In this document: piece by piece, positions 27,001-35,978 of the stretch
How positions within the stretch are numbered: position 1 is the stretch's first letter
Layout of the letters: each line of letters starts with the position of its first letter
Source: Stieleria mannarensis
Lineage (GTDB): Bacteria; Planctomycetota; Planctomycetia; Pirellulales; Pirellulaceae
DNA length: 64,000 nt
Assembly (NCBI RefSeq): GCF_014154935.1
Contig: NZ_JACEHH010000050.1
Coordinates: 1-64,000 of the forward strand
Direction of reading: 5' to 3'
Notes under the pieces: generated by a model
What the model was told of the DNA's origin: nothing
The model's database searches: none
The model's input: only the letters and a program-made list of their open reading frames with translations
Made by a program: the position numbers and the translations under genes

Positions 27001-27078
27001 GTAGCGGAAGCCGCCAAGGCTTTCGGACCTCCTGCTGCGGCGCCGCACCGGTGCGAAACTCTTGGCGAGTTCCGCTAC
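27001..27078. repeat. GTAGCGGAAGCCGCC two-arm repeat
   Basis: Left arm GTAGCGGAAGCCGCCAAGGC, right arm CTTGGCGAGTTCCGCTAC, separated by about 30 GC-rich bases. A near-identical two-arm copy lies at 45408-45488. Confidence 0.8.
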
Positions 27079-27092
27079 CCTAACGCCTTGCG

Positions 27093-27120
27093 GAATCGAC
27101 AGGCTGGAAGCCTATCCCAC
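27093..27120. repeat. Inverted single copy of the GGCTTCCAGCCTGTC repeat
   Basis: GACAGGCTGGAAGCCTATCC, the inverse of the units clustered at 3951-4078. It lies eight bases after the end of the folD stop (minus strand) and could serve as part of its terminator. Confidence 0.8.
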
Positions 27121-27128
27121 AGGCGGCA

Positions 27129-28022
27129 CTAGCGTCCGCTTTGCAATTTCGCCGCGGCCAGGGTGTTGTGCAGCAGCATGGCGATCGTCAGCGGTCCGAC
27201 GCCGCCGGGGACGGGCGTGATTGCCGACGCGACCTCCTTGGCTTGATCAAACGCGACATCGCCGACCAGTTTGTCGCCGACGCGATTGATGCCGACATCG
27301 ATCACGATTGCGCCGGGTTTGATCATGTCGCCGGTGATCATTTCGGGGCGGCCGACGGCGGCGATCAAGCAATCGGCGTCGCGACAAACGGCCGCCAGGT
27401 CTGCCGTGCGGCTGTGGGCCAGCGTGACCGTGGCGTTGGCGACCTCGGGACCACAGGAACCGGTTTTCTGGGCCAACATCATCGCCATCGGTTTGCCGAC
27501 GATGTCGCTGCGGCCGACGACGCAAACCTTTTTTCCGGACACCGACAGGTTGGAACGACCGAGCAGTTGGACGATGCCGTGGGGGGTGCAGGGCAAGAAA
27601 CGCGGGCGACCTTGCATCATCAGGCCGACGTTGACCGGGGAAAAGGCGTCGACGTCCTTCAGCGGATCGATGGCGTCCAGGATTTCTCGTTCGTCGTACC
27701 GGACGTCGTCGGTCGACGGCAACGGGAGCTGCACCAAAATACCGTTGACGTTGGTGTCGGTATTGAGTTCGGCGATCAGCGCCATCAGCTCGTCTTGGCC
27801 GGCGTCGGCGGGCAAGCGGTGGGTGCGGCCGTCGATCCCGGCTTTTTCACAGGCCCGGGCCTTGTTTCGCACGTAAACCTGGCTGGCGGGGTCCTCGCCC
27901 ACCAACACGGCGGTCAGGCAGGGGGGCGGGGCACCGCCGGCGACAAAGTCCGCGACTTCCTTGGCCGTCTCGGCGCGAATTTCCGCCGCCACCTGCTTTC
28001 CATCCAAAATCACTGCCGTCAT
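27129..28022 (-). CDS. folD: Bifunctional methylene-THF dehydrogenase/cyclohydrolase
   Basis: A 297-residue FolD that interconverts 5,10-methylene-, methenyl- and 10-formyl-tetrahydrofolate in the cytoplasm. Visible family blocks are TAVLVGEDPASQVYVRNKARACEKAGI (catalytic Lys in YVRNKxxA), GILVQLPLP, PCTPHGIVQLL and CVVGRSDIVGKPMAMML (NADP site). The C-terminal PVPGGVGPLTIAMLLHNT is also present. The start at ATG 28022 gives MTAVILDGKQVA, the usual FolD beginning; the longer open frame to 28178 is unlikely. It is divergent from the sulfite reductase gene with a 173-base spacer that should hold both promoters. Confidence 0.95.
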   Translation of the reverse strand: MTAVILDGKQVAAEIRAETAKEVADFVAGGAPPPCLTAVLVGEDPASQVYVRNKARACEKAGIDGRTHRLPADAGQDELMALIAELNTDTNVNGILVQLPLPSTDDVRYDEREILDAIDPLKDVDAFSPVNVGLMMQGRPRFLPCTPHGIVQLLGRSNLSVSGKKVCVVGRSDIVGKPMAMMLAQKTGSCGPEVANATVTLAHSRTADLAAVCRDADCLIAAVGRPEMITGDMIKPGAIVIDVGINRVGDKLVGDVAFDQAKEVASAITPVPGGVGPLTIAMLLHNTLAAAKLQSGR

Positions 28023-28195
28023 GTTCGCCTCGTCTTGCGTCAGCTCGTCGCACCCCTGTTCTGTCAGGCGCCGATAGCCGATGGGTTTACCATAGTGGGA
28101 AACGCGATTGATCGTTATAGTTCGCGTAGATTCACAGTTCATCTGTCGCCCGGTTCCGGACCGGCGAAACGATATCACACAGGATTTTTGACTCG

Positions 28196-29908
28196 ATGTC
28201 TACCGAAGCGCCGAAGCTTAGCCCGGTCGAAAAAATCAAAGAGGCGAGCGAGTATCTCAAAGGCACCATCGACACGGAGATGGCTGCCGACACCGACCAT
28301 TTCGGCAAATCGGACATCCAGTTGCTGAAATTCCACGGCACCTACCAGCAAGACGATCGCGACAAGCGGGCGGAATTGAAAAAAGCCGGCGGCGGGAAGG
28401 CGTTCGCGATGATGGTCCGCTGCCGGATTCCCGCCGGGCGAATCACCAGCGAGCAGATGCTGGCCCAGCTGGATCTGTGTGAGGAACTCGGTGATTCGAC
28501 GATGAAAATCACCTCGCGACAGACGCTGCAGTTGCACGGTGTGCTCAAGAAAGATCTCCGCAAGACGATCCATCGGATCAACGAGATCGAATTGTCGACG
28601 TTGGCCGCCTGTGGCGACGTCAATCGAAACATCATGTGCTGCCCGGCCAAACGGGCCGACGGCGTTCATCAGGAAATGTTGGCGCTGACCGACGAATTGG
28701 TCGCCGCCCTGGCGCCGCAAACGCCGGCCTACCACGAGTTGTGGCTGACCGATCCGGAAACCGGCGAAAAAACGCTCGAAGGCGGCGGCCCGATCGTCGA
28801 ACCGCTGTACGGGCCGACCTACCTGCCGCGGAAGTTCAAGGTCGGAATCGCCCTGCCCGAAGACAACTGCATCGACATCTACACGCAAGACCTGGGTTTC
28901 TTGGCGATCGTCCGCGATGGCAAAATCATCGGCTACAACGTACTGGTCGGCGGCGGCATGGGGGCCACCCCCGCACTCAAGCGGACCTATCCCGCGCTGG
29001 CCAAACGGATGGCGTTCTGCACGCCCGAACAAGCGGTCGAAGTCAGCAAGGCGGTCATCAAGGTCCAACGGGATCACGGCAACCGCGCAGACCGCAAGGT
29101 TGCCCGGATGAAGTATCTGGTCGACAATTGGGGCGTCGAAAAATTCCGCCGCGCGGTCGAAGAACAATTCGGTGGCCCGCTTGCCGATTGCGAGCCCGAT
29201 GACGTCACCGGTTTTGACGACCACATGGGCTGGCAAGACCAGGGCGATGGGAAATGGTCCTATGGGCTGAACATCGAAAACGGTCGACTGTACGACAACG
29301 AACACCGTCAGCTCAAAGCGATGATGCGTGAAGTGTGTCGCACCTTCGGCACCGAATTGCGGATGACCGGGCACCAGAGCATCATCGTGACCGACATCGA
29401 TCCGGCCGATAAAGACAAGTTGATCGAGATCATCCGCCGGCACAACGTCCGCACGACCGAAGAAACCAGCACCGTCCGCCGCTGGTCGATGGCCTGTGTC
29501 GCCCTGCCGACCTGTGGCCTGGCGATCACCGAAAGCGAACGTCGGCTGCCCAGTTTGATCGACGACCTGGAACCACCGCTGGCCAAACTCGGCCTGGACA
29601 AAGAACGTTTTACGATCCGAGTGACCGGGTGCCCGAACGGATGTGCCCGACCCTACAACGCCGACCTGGCTCTGGTCGGCAAGGCCAAAGACCGCTACAC
29701 CCTGTTCGCAGGTGGCGGCTGGTTGGGCAATCGACTGGCGTACCTGTACAAAGACTTGGTCCCGTCGGACCAGATCGTTGATGAGATCGTCGCCATCGCA
29801 TCGGCCTACAAGGCCAACCGCGAGGAAGGTGAATCGCTGGGCGATTTTTGTGCCCGCGTCGGTCAAGAAGACCTGACCGTGATGGCCGCCGCGGCGCCCA
29901 AGCCGTAG
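28196..29908 (+). CDS. Assimilatory sulfite reductase haemoprotein
   Basis: A 570-residue sirohaem/[4Fe-4S] reductase that makes sulfide from sulfite for cysteine synthesis. Two ferredoxin-like repeats are visible, with RQTLQLHGV (sirohaem contact) in the first. The cluster ligands Cys434 and Cys440 lie in ACVALPTCG, and Cys479 and Cys483 in TGCPNGCARP. The CPNGC form favours sulfite over nitrite reductase. It is similar to CysI and plant-type ferredoxin Sir; the electron donor cannot be decided because no flavoprotein partner is encoded here. The ATG at 28196 follows a weak AGGATTTTTGACTCG ribosome-binding region. Cytoplasmic. Confidence 0.9.
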   Translation: MSTEAPKLSPVEKIKEASEYLKGTIDTEMAADTDHFGKSDIQLLKFHGTYQQDDRDKRAELKKAGGGKAFAMMVRCRIPAGRITSEQMLAQLDLCEELGDSTMKITSRQTLQLHGVLKKDLRKTIHRINEIELSTLAACGDVNRNIMCCPAKRADGVHQEMLALTDELVAALAPQTPAYHELWLTDPETGEKTLEGGGPIVEPLYGPTYLPRKFKVGIALPEDNCIDIYTQDLGFLAIVRDGKIIGYNVLVGGGMGATPALKRTYPALAKRMAFCTPEQAVEVSKAVIKVQRDHGNRADRKVARMKYLVDNWGVEKFRRAVEEQFGGPLADCEPDDVTGFDDHMGWQDQGDGKWSYGLNIENGRLYDNEHRQLKAMMREVCRTFGTELRMTGHQSIIVTDIDPADKDKLIEIIRRHNVRTTEETSTVRRWSMACVALPTCGLAITESERRLPSLIDDLEPPLAKLGLDKERFTIRVTGCPNGCARPYNADLALVGKAKDRYTLFAGGGWLGNRLAYLYKDLVPSDQIVDEIVAIASAYKANREEGESLGDFCARVGQEDLTVMAAAAPKP

Positions 29909-30052
29909 CGGTTATTCGGGAATGCCGCGCGGTCTGACGATTGGGTAGGAGGCGGTCAGTGGAAGAGCTGTACGACGTCCTTTCTAGGTCGTCGTGCCAA
30001 GCCCCACGGGCGACGGCCCGGAAGGGCCAGCGTACATCAGAAAAGTGATCGC

Positions 30053-30802
30053 CTACCGCACGAACAAATTCTTCAGTGCCGCCGAGGCGGCGCTCTGCGA
30101 ATCCTTGGGCCCCTTGGGACGCAGGTGCGGGGGAAGCTTCTTGGTGTCGGTTGATGGTTCGTCTTCGGATTCCTTCGCCCGCTTCCCGTCCGCCCGCGAC
30201 ACGCTGGTCGACTCGTCAGATTCATCGGCTTCGCCCGACTGAGTGGAAGCGTCGTCGCTGTCCTCGCCGGCCGGCGAATTCGTGGCGACACGGTCGGGCT
30301 CCTTCGACGCAGCTTTTCCGCTCGCCTTGACCACCGGCTCAGTCTTGTCGTCGCTGGGTTGATCGAGCCGGGCGGCGAGTTCATCCAGTTCGCTCAGCAG
30401 CTGCGCCGCCCCTTTGACGTCATCCTGCGGTACGATGCCCGGCCCGGAAAGTGTCGAAAGATCGATCAGCTCGGGGCGATGGGGTTCCCTGGTCTCCCGG
30501 TCGCGGATCGAGATTCGAAAGGTGTACTTGCCGATCCGAAGCTTATCGTGATGCGACAATTGTCGTGGGACGTCGGGTGCGACCGCATCGCCATCGACGA
30601 CCGTTCCGTTGCGACTTTGCAAATCTCGAATCAAGACGTTGTCGTCATCAAACACGATCGTGCAGTGTTTTCGGCTGACCGATCGCGACGTAAACGCCAA
30701 GTCGCAATCATCACCACGGCCGATCAAGAATGGTGATGATTCGATGTGGTATCGAGTGCCCTTTCGCGAACCATTTGTCTGAAGCAGGGTGATGGTAAAC
30801 AA
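30053..30802 (-). CDS. FHA-domain protein
   Basis: A 249-residue protein with an N-terminal forkhead-associated domain. It shows the phosphothreonine-binding residues in PFLIGRGDDCDLAF, SVSRKHCTI and LQSRNGTVVDG. After about residue 100 it becomes a Ser/Asp/Glu-rich, probably disordered tail (EDSDDASTQSGEADESDEST) ending in a basic Ala-rich patch (SAASAALKNLFVR). TTG 30802 is used as the start because the FHA fold begins at once (MFTITLL). It probably docks to targets of Ser/Thr kinases, one of which is encoded at 33979. It is monocistronic. The gaps on each side show no gene. Confidence 0.85.
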   Translation of the reverse strand: MFTITLLQTNGSRKGTRYHIESSPFLIGRGDDCDLAFTSRSVSRKHCTIVFDDDNVLIRDLQSRNGTVVDGDAVAPDVPRQLSHHDKLRIGKYTFRISIRDRETREPHRPELIDLSTLSGPGIVPQDDVKGAAQLLSELDELAARLDQPSDDKTEPVVKASGKAASKEPDRVATNSPAGEDSDDASTQSGEADESDESTSVSRADGKRAKESEDEPSTDTKKLPPHLRPKGPKDSQSAASAALKNLFVR

Positions 30803-30972
30803 GAGTCTGCTGCTGAATCCGTTACGACGATTCCCTCACGAGTCACGAGTTAGAAAGCATAGGGATGGGACATGAAGATTCGGCAAAGCAACGCAGCGCG
30901 TTTGATGTGGATTGAATGAACTATGCCACGACACTGGTGGGCAGCCACTTGCCTTGCGGAGGGTCGCCGCAC

Positions 30973-31950
30973 TTATCTTGCCGCGGGGGCCAGGGCGGGC
31001 TGAACGTTATTCAGTTCGTCGCTGGGCGTCGCGTCGGCGGGTAAATCGCCGAGCGCGTATTGAATACCGTCAAGCATGTGCTGGACGATCACGGGATTGG
31101 CGAAGGTGTCTTCGCGATGGCCAAAATTGGTGTAAAACACGCGGCCGTCACCGGCCTTGCGGACCCAGGAGACGGGAACCTCGCGCGGCCCGTCGTTGAT
31201 CCGGCTGGAAACGGCTTCCTTGCTCATGTCCAGGCTGACCAACACGCGCAGCACCTTTGTGCCGACATACGATTCAGGCTTGTACTGGTAGATCTCATCG
31301 CTGTGCCAGAACCCTGATCCATCGAAGGCGGCATTGAGCACGTGGCCGGGGTCATCCAATTTGAAGGCCCACTTTCCTCCGGCCCCCCAGGGGTGGCCGG
31401 CAAACGTGCCGCCGACGATCGCCAAACAATCCGGGTGTCGGTTGAAGTTGTCGCTGGCCGCGTGGAAACCGATCAGCCCTTTGCCGCCGATGATGAAGTC
31501 CATGAAGGCATCGCGTTGGGACGGTTCGGGGAACTGCATGTGGGTCGTGTTGTTCAGCAAGATGGCATCGTACTTCGCCAAGTTTTCGGCCTGGAACACG
31601 TCGTAGGTGTCGGCAAAATCGACCTCGAATGCTTTCGATTTTTCCGCCATCACGCGGACACATTCGTTGGCGTGCGGGATCGAAGTATGAATAAAACCTT
31701 CGCACCGATAGAAGGCCAGGACACGACGTTTGGTCGCCGGTTTGGCCGTCGGCTGGGCGGGGACGGCGGCCGCGATCTGGTGCTTGTCGTTCTCGGTCAG
31801 CGGTTTGAATCGCTCGGCTTTCTTCTGTTCCCACGGATCGGGATCTTGGGCAGACAGTGCGTCGGCATGGAGCGAGACGAGGCTGAATGAACCGGCCGCG
31901 ATCACGGCGATCAGAAGCGAGACAAATCGGGGACGAGATTCGGTGGGCAT
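30973..31950 (-). CDS. Secreted ThuA-like domain protein
   Basis: A 325-residue exported protein with signal peptide (RPRFVSLLIAVIAAGSFSLVSLHADALSA) and a ThuA/glutamine-amidotransferase-like fold. VLAFYRCEGFIHTSIPHANE, AILLNNTTHMQF, GLIGFHAASDNF and GGTFAGHPWGAGG are present, with VSWVRKAGDGRVFYTNFGHRED in the C-terminal part. ThuA-like domains are very common in planctomycetes, often in sugar or glycan utilisation, but the enzymatic activity is not known. ATG 31950 is chosen over 32052 because it gives a clean signal peptide. It is divergent from the methyltransferase gene, with a 91-base spacer. Confidence 0.88.
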   Translation of the reverse strand: MPTESRPRFVSLLIAVIAAGSFSLVSLHADALSAQDPDPWEQKKAERFKPLTENDKHQIAAAVPAQPTAKPATKRRVLAFYRCEGFIHTSIPHANECVRVMAEKSKAFEVDFADTYDVFQAENLAKYDAILLNNTTHMQFPEPSQRDAFMDFIIGGKGLIGFHAASDNFNRHPDCLAIVGGTFAGHPWGAGGKWAFKLDDPGHVLNAAFDGSGFWHSDEIYQYKPESYVGTKVLRVLVSLDMSKEAVSSRINDGPREVPVSWVRKAGDGRVFYTNFGHREDTFANPVIVQHMLDGIQYALGDLPADATPSDELNNVQPALAPAAR

Positions 31951-32041
31951 CGATGGACTCGGTGGGCGTAGGGGGCTGTTGGGGGGATCCGCTATTGTAG
32001 TCTCCTTTACACGGGATCGGTAAGAGTTCACCCTTGGGGCG

Positions 32042-32941
32042 ATGAGTAACACGGTGAATGAACGATCGCACGGGCCGGGTTATCGGTTGCTGGATTTTGG
32101 CCAAGGTCGCAAGCTGGAATCATTCGGCGGTCGGCTAGTGGACCGTCCCTGTCCGGCAGCCGACGGAAACCGAAAACAGCGGTCGGATCTGTGGCAGGAC
32201 GCCGATTCCAGGTTTGACCCGCAGCGGCGTCGCTGGACACATCGCACGGTGTGGAGCGACCAGCTGCAAGTCGATTTTGCCGGGATCCGAATGCCGATCG
32301 CGCCGACACCGTTTGGTCACGTCGGTGTGTTCCCCGAACAGCTGCCCAATTGGCGCTGGCTGCGCCAGACCGCTCCGAAAGCCGGCGGCGACGCGAGCGG
32401 GTTGAATCTGTTCGCCTACACCGGCGCGAGCTCGATCGCGATGGCGCTGGCGGGGATGAAGGTCGCCCACGTGGACGCCGCAAAACCCAACGTCACGTCG
32501 GCTCGAACGGTCGCCGGTTTGAACGGATTGGCCGAGCATCCGATCCGCTACCTGGTCGACGATGCGGCCAAGTTCGTCGCCCGCGAAGTCCGCCGCGGCA
32601 ACCGCTACCACACGATTGTGATGGATCCCCCCGCCTACGGGCACGGACCGTCGGGAAAAGCGTGGCGGCTTGAACGTGACCTGTGGCCGCTGGTCGACGA
32701 TTGTTTAACGCTGCTGTCGCCGAACGGATTTCGTCTGCTGATCACCGGCCATTCACCGCAGGTCAGCGGCGGCGACGTGGTAGACTATTTAAGGGCAACA
32801 CTGCCGGAAAAGCTCGCCGTTCCGGTCCGCCAGTTCGATGCGTTTGTCGACAGCGGACGTTTGTCGCTGAACGATTCGGGGAACCGGAAACTCGATGCGG
32901 GCTTTTTCGTTCGCGTCGCCTTTGATTCCAACACTGTCTGA
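32042..32941 (+). CDS. Class I SAM-dependent methyltransferase (RlmI/RlmK-like)
   Basis: A 299-residue methyltransferase. The Rossmann motif NLFAYTGASSIAMALAGM, the acidic HVDAAKPNVTSART and the catalytic-type motif IVMDPPAYG are typical of 23S rRNA methyltransferases of the RlmI/RlmL class. The N-terminal part (YRLLDFGQGRKLESFGG) forms a small beta-rich domain seen in this group. It is probably an RNA cytosine/guanine methylase. The DPPAYG motif would equally fit an N2-guanine type. The gene is 24 bases upstream of larE and likely in the same operon. Confidence 0.82.
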   Translation: MSNTVNERSHGPGYRLLDFGQGRKLESFGGRLVDRPCPAADGNRKQRSDLWQDADSRFDPQRRRWTHRTVWSDQLQVDFAGIRMPIAPTPFGHVGVFPEQLPNWRWLRQTAPKAGGDASGLNLFAYTGASSIAMALAGMKVAHVDAAKPNVTSARTVAGLNGLAEHPIRYLVDDAAKFVAREVRRGNRYHTIVMDPPAYGHGPSGKAWRLERDLWPLVDDCLTLLSPNGFRLLITGHSPQVSGGDVVDYLRATLPEKLAVPVRQFDAFVDSGRLSLNDSGNRKLDAGFFVRVAFDSNTV

Positions 32942-32965
32942 GCTACACCGTCTGAGCAACACTGC

Positions 32966-33904
32966 ATGACGATCGATTCCTCCACTTCCCCGGCCCCCGA
33001 CCTTCCTCTCGCCTCTGCGCCGAGTCCCCGTTCGTCTGCGCAGGCGGCGGTCGAATCTCGGACTGTTCAATCGCGTGCAGAGGAGTTGGTGGAATGGTTC
33101 CATGGCCGTGGCGCGATCGCCGTGGCGTTCTCCGGTGGCGTGGACAGCAGCGTGGTCTTGGCCGCTGCGCTCGCCAGTGCCGCCGATTCAGTCACGGCGG
33201 TCACGGCGGTCTCGCCCAGTGTGGCCCGCTGGCAAATCGAATTGGCCAAATCGATCGCCGCTCACTTGGCCGCCGACCATCGATTGATCGAGACCGACGA
33301 GGTGTCGTTGCCGCAGTACCGCGTCAATGACGCGTCGCGTTGCTTTCACTGCAAAAGCACGCTTTACCAGACGCTTGATCGATTGTGTCAAAGTCCTGAA
33401 TTGGATGCCGCAACGATCGTGTCGGGCACCAACGCCGATGACCTGGGGGATTATCGACCGGGCATCGCAGCCGGCGACCGAGCGGGGGTGTTGAAACCGT
33501 TGGCGGAATTGGGGATCGATAAATCCGGTGTACGCGAGTTGGCGCGTCACTTCGGTTTACCCAACGCATCCTTGCCCGCTTCGCCATGCTTGGCCAGCCG
33601 GATCGCGTATGGTGTCCCGGTTACGCCGGAGCGATTGGCACAGGTGGAACAGGCTGAGGATCTGCTGCGCGGGATGGGATTGGCAAACGTACGCGTCCGC
33701 TTTCACGAAGGCGACTTGGCACGCATTGAAGTGCCGGCCGACCAGATCAGCAAACTCGCCGACGCCCCGCTGCGTACCGAGTTGACGCAGCGATTGACCG
33801 AAATCGGTTTCCGCTACGTCACCTTGGACCTGCAAGGCTTTTCCAGCGGCAGCATGAATCGGCAACTCGTCTCCCTCGGCGGTCCGACCGACTCGGGAAC
33901 GTAA
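32966..33904 (+). CDS. larE: ATP-dependent sacrificial sulfur transferase LarE
   Basis: A 312-residue PP-loop enzyme that thiolates the nickel-pincer nucleotide cofactor of lactate racemase (and related LarA homologues) by giving up its own cysteine sulfur. The PP-loop SGGVDSS begins at Ser56. The RCFHCKSTLY block and the sacrificial Cys208 in SPCLASRIAYG are conserved; with a 32-residue N-terminal extension this aligns with Cys176 of Lactobacillus plantarum LarE. It is cytoplasmic. LarB, LarC and LarA are not encoded nearby. It sits between a methyltransferase (24 bases) and a Ser/Thr kinase (74 bases) on the same strand. Confidence 0.92.
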   Translation: MTIDSSTSPAPDLPLASAPSPRSSAQAAVESRTVQSRAEELVEWFHGRGAIAVAFSGGVDSSVVLAAALASAADSVTAVTAVSPSVARWQIELAKSIAAHLAADHRLIETDEVSLPQYRVNDASRCFHCKSTLYQTLDRLCQSPELDAATIVSGTNADDLGDYRPGIAAGDRAGVLKPLAELGIDKSGVRELARHFGLPNASLPASPCLASRIAYGVPVTPERLAQVEQAEDLLRGMGLANVRVRFHEGDLARIEVPADQISKLADAPLRTELTQRLTEIGFRYVTLDLQGFSSGSMNRQLVSLGGPTDSGT

Positions 33905-33978
33905 ATCAGGACTTAACCATCTGGAATCAACGCGATCCCAACGAGCGGACCACTCCAACCGAGACTTCGAGAGACTTC

Positions 33979-35766
33979 ATGAATAAGACGGCGCCCGGTG
34001 ATTCTCCAGACGGTGATTCTCCCGACGAAAACTCCCGTGACGCATCGTCATCTCAGATGGCAGGTGAGACATCGGATCAGTCTGGCGAACAGGCGTCTGG
34101 CGAACAGGCGTCTGGCGAACAGGCGTCTGGCGAACAGGCGTCTGGCGAACAGGTGTCTGGCGGATCGCGGATCGGGGCAACGGCCGATGATTCCCGTGCC
34201 GATCCTCCAAGTGCAAACGGCGGGGTGAACCCTGCATCACCGGCTGGCATCGACACCCCGACGATCCCGCTGTCGACGGCCAGTCTGGTCGGATCGCGTT
34301 TGGCCGGCTATCTGATCCTCAGCCGCCTCGGCCGCGGCGGCATGGCGGACGTCTACGCCGCGCGTGACATGGCGCTCGACCGCGATGTGGCCGTCAAAGT
34401 CTTGCGGCCCGATCTGGCTCGCGACCGTGACTACATCACGCGGTTTCGTCGCGAAGCCAAGGCGGCGGCCAAGCTGAATCATTCCAACATCGTCCAGATC
34501 TATGAAGTCGGCGAAGACGCATCGCGGCACTACATCGCCCAAGAACTGATCTCGGGACAAAACCTCCGCGAGTACATCGAACGCAACGGTGCGGTCGATC
34601 CCGAACAGGCGATCGAGATTCTCTATGGCGTCGCCTCGGCCCTCGATGCGGCGGCGATCGAAGGCATCACGCACCGGGACATCAAACCCGAAAACATCAT
34701 GTGGTCCAAGTCGGGCTCGGTGAAAGTCGCCGACTTTGGACTGGCCCGCTTGGGCAACGATGCCGATGGCAGCCGCGCCGATCTGACCCAGGCGGGGCTG
34801 ACCTTGGGGACGCCGCGTTACATGAGCCCGGAGCAAGTCCAGGGGCTGCCGGTGGATCCGCGCAGTGACTTGTATTCGTTGGGCGTGACGATGTATCACC
34901 TGTTGGCCGGGCGTCCGCCGTTCGAGGCCGATGATCCGTTGGCACTGGCGTTTTCCCACGTCAACGAAACACCCAAACCGCTGGACCGGGTTCGCGGCGA
35001 CAAGGATGTTCCGGAATGGTTGATCGCGATCATTGCCAAACTGTTGCGCAAGGATCCGGGGGAGCGTTTTCAGTCGCCCGGCGAGCTGCTTGATGCGTTA
35101 ACCGGGGACGACGCCACCCAGCAGAGCAACACGCGTCGTCTGGCCGGTGCGGCGACCGCGACGGCGCGTCTGCAGCGTGTCGCCGACGAAGAAAAACGTG
35201 CCCGTGCCCGCCGCCGCAAACGAGTCCTCGTGCTCAGCCTGGTCCCCCTGTTGGCGATCGGTTTAGGAGTCGCCGCGGCCTCGCAGGTGCAACACCCCTC
35301 CGTCGCGGATCTGTTGCGTCCCGACCAAGTCCCCCGCCGGGGATCGGTCGAAGAACAGTACTTGGAAGCCGCCGAGCGTGACGACGTCCAGGGCTGGAAA
35401 GCGATTGAAACCTACTTTCCGCCCGGCGAAAGTGCCGTCATGCAGGCCTATGTCAGCAAGGCCAAACTGCAATTGGCACGGCTGTATCTGGAACAGAATC
35501 GCACGGCTGAAGCCGACGCCACACTGGTCGAAATCCTGAACGACACGACCACGGATCGAAAGTACCGGCTGATCGCGTTGGCCCGCCGGGTCCAGACCGC
35601 TCAACGGATCGGGGACAAGCTCCGCGTCGACGAAGCGAAACGGCAACTCAAAGCCGCCTACGCGGACATCAAGTCCTCCAACGCCGAGGCGATCAGCCTG
35701 TTTGAAGCCGTGTTTTCCGGCCGCGATCGGCTGGATCTGGGAATCGATCCCGAGCCGACCGAATAA
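33979..35766 (+). CDS. Transmembrane Ser/Thr protein kinase (PknB-type)
   Basis: A 595-residue kinase. An N-terminal disordered Ser/Glu-rich tail of about 100 residues contains five SGEQ repeats. The catalytic domain has GRGGMADVYAA (P-loop), Lys140 in VAVKVLRP, HRDIKPEN with Asp234, DFG Asp252, GTPRYMSPEQ and DLYSLGVTMYHLL. One transmembrane helix follows (about residues 416-435, VLVLSLVPLLAIGLGVAAAS). The C-terminal domain of about 160 residues is helical and TPR-like (YLEAAERDDVQGWKAIE, LQLARLYLEQNRTAEADAT), and would lie outside the cytoplasm. It has no PASTA repeats. It phosphorylates unknown partners; the FHA protein at 30053 is a possible one. Same strand as larE. Confidence 0.92.
   Translation: MNKTAPGDSPDGDSPDENSRDASSSQMAGETSDQSGEQASGEQASGEQASGEQASGEQVSGGSRIGATADDSRADPPSANGGVNPASPAGIDTPTIPLSTASLVGSRLAGYLILSRLGRGGMADVYAARDMALDRDVAVKVLRPDLARDRDYITRFRREAKAAAKLNHSNIVQIYEVGEDASRHYIAQELISGQNLREYIERNGAVDPEQAIEILYGVASALDAAAIEGITHRDIKPENIMWSKSGSVKVADFGLARLGNDADGSRADLTQAGLTLGTPRYMSPEQVQGLPVDPRSDLYSLGVTMYHLLAGRPPFEADDPLALAFSHVNETPKPLDRVRGDKDVPEWLIAIIAKLLRKDPGERFQSPGELLDALTGDDATQQSNTRRLAGAATATARLQRVADEEKRARARRRKRVLVLSLVPLLAIGLGVAAASQVQHPSVADLLRPDQVPRRGSVEEQYLEAAERDDVQGWKAIETYFPPGESAVMQAYVSKAKLQLARLYLEQNRTAEADATLVEILNDTTTDRKYRLIALARRVQTAQRIGDKLRVDEAKRQLKAAYADIKSSNAEAISLFEAVFSGRDRLDLGIDPEPTE
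34081..34155 (+). repeat. In-frame tandem repeat, 15-base unit TCTGGCGAACAGGCG, five copies
   Basis: Five copies (four identical, the last with one change) inside the kinase gene, coding for SGEQA repeated. Because the unit is a multiple of three, gain or loss of copies would change tail length without breaking the reading frame. Confidence 0.9.
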
Positions 35767-35815
35767 ATTTTCATCCGTCGCCGGTTCGAGCTAAACTAGA
35801 GCTTCGTCCGACAAT

Positions 35816-35910
35816 CGTTGGTGTTCAGGCTTTAGCCGCCCACTGTCTTTAGCCGCCCACTGTCGCTGTGAAACGGCGACCGGGAATCGCCTAAAGGCTA
35901 GACACCAGCG
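35816..35910. repeat. CGTTGGTGTTCAGGC-family element, copy 2
   Basis: About 95 bases with ends CGTTGGTGTTCAGGCTTTAG and CTAAAGGCTAGACACCAGCG, which are inverted. The centre has a direct TTTAGCCGCCCACTGTC duplication. It is downstream of the kinase and may serve as a bidirectional terminator. It is followed by GGCCTGACCCCTTTT. Confidence 0.7.
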
Positions 35911-35978
35911 ATAAGAGAACGAAAAAGAGGCCTGACCCCTTTTCCTCAAACCACCGCTCCACCCCGTTTATTCCAGTC

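Noticed and set aside
28023-28195. Riboswitch or T-box upstream of folD or sulfite reductase
   Set aside because: The 173-base spacer shows no conserved riboswitch core that I recognise.
28175-29866. 563-residue open frame opposite the sulfite reductase
   Set aside because: Antisense shadow caused by GC-rich codon bias. The plus-strand frame has all four cluster cysteines.
34081-34155. CRISPR-like regular repeat
   Set aside because: 15-base units without spacers, in frame inside a kinase gene; a coding tandem repeat, not a CRISPR array.
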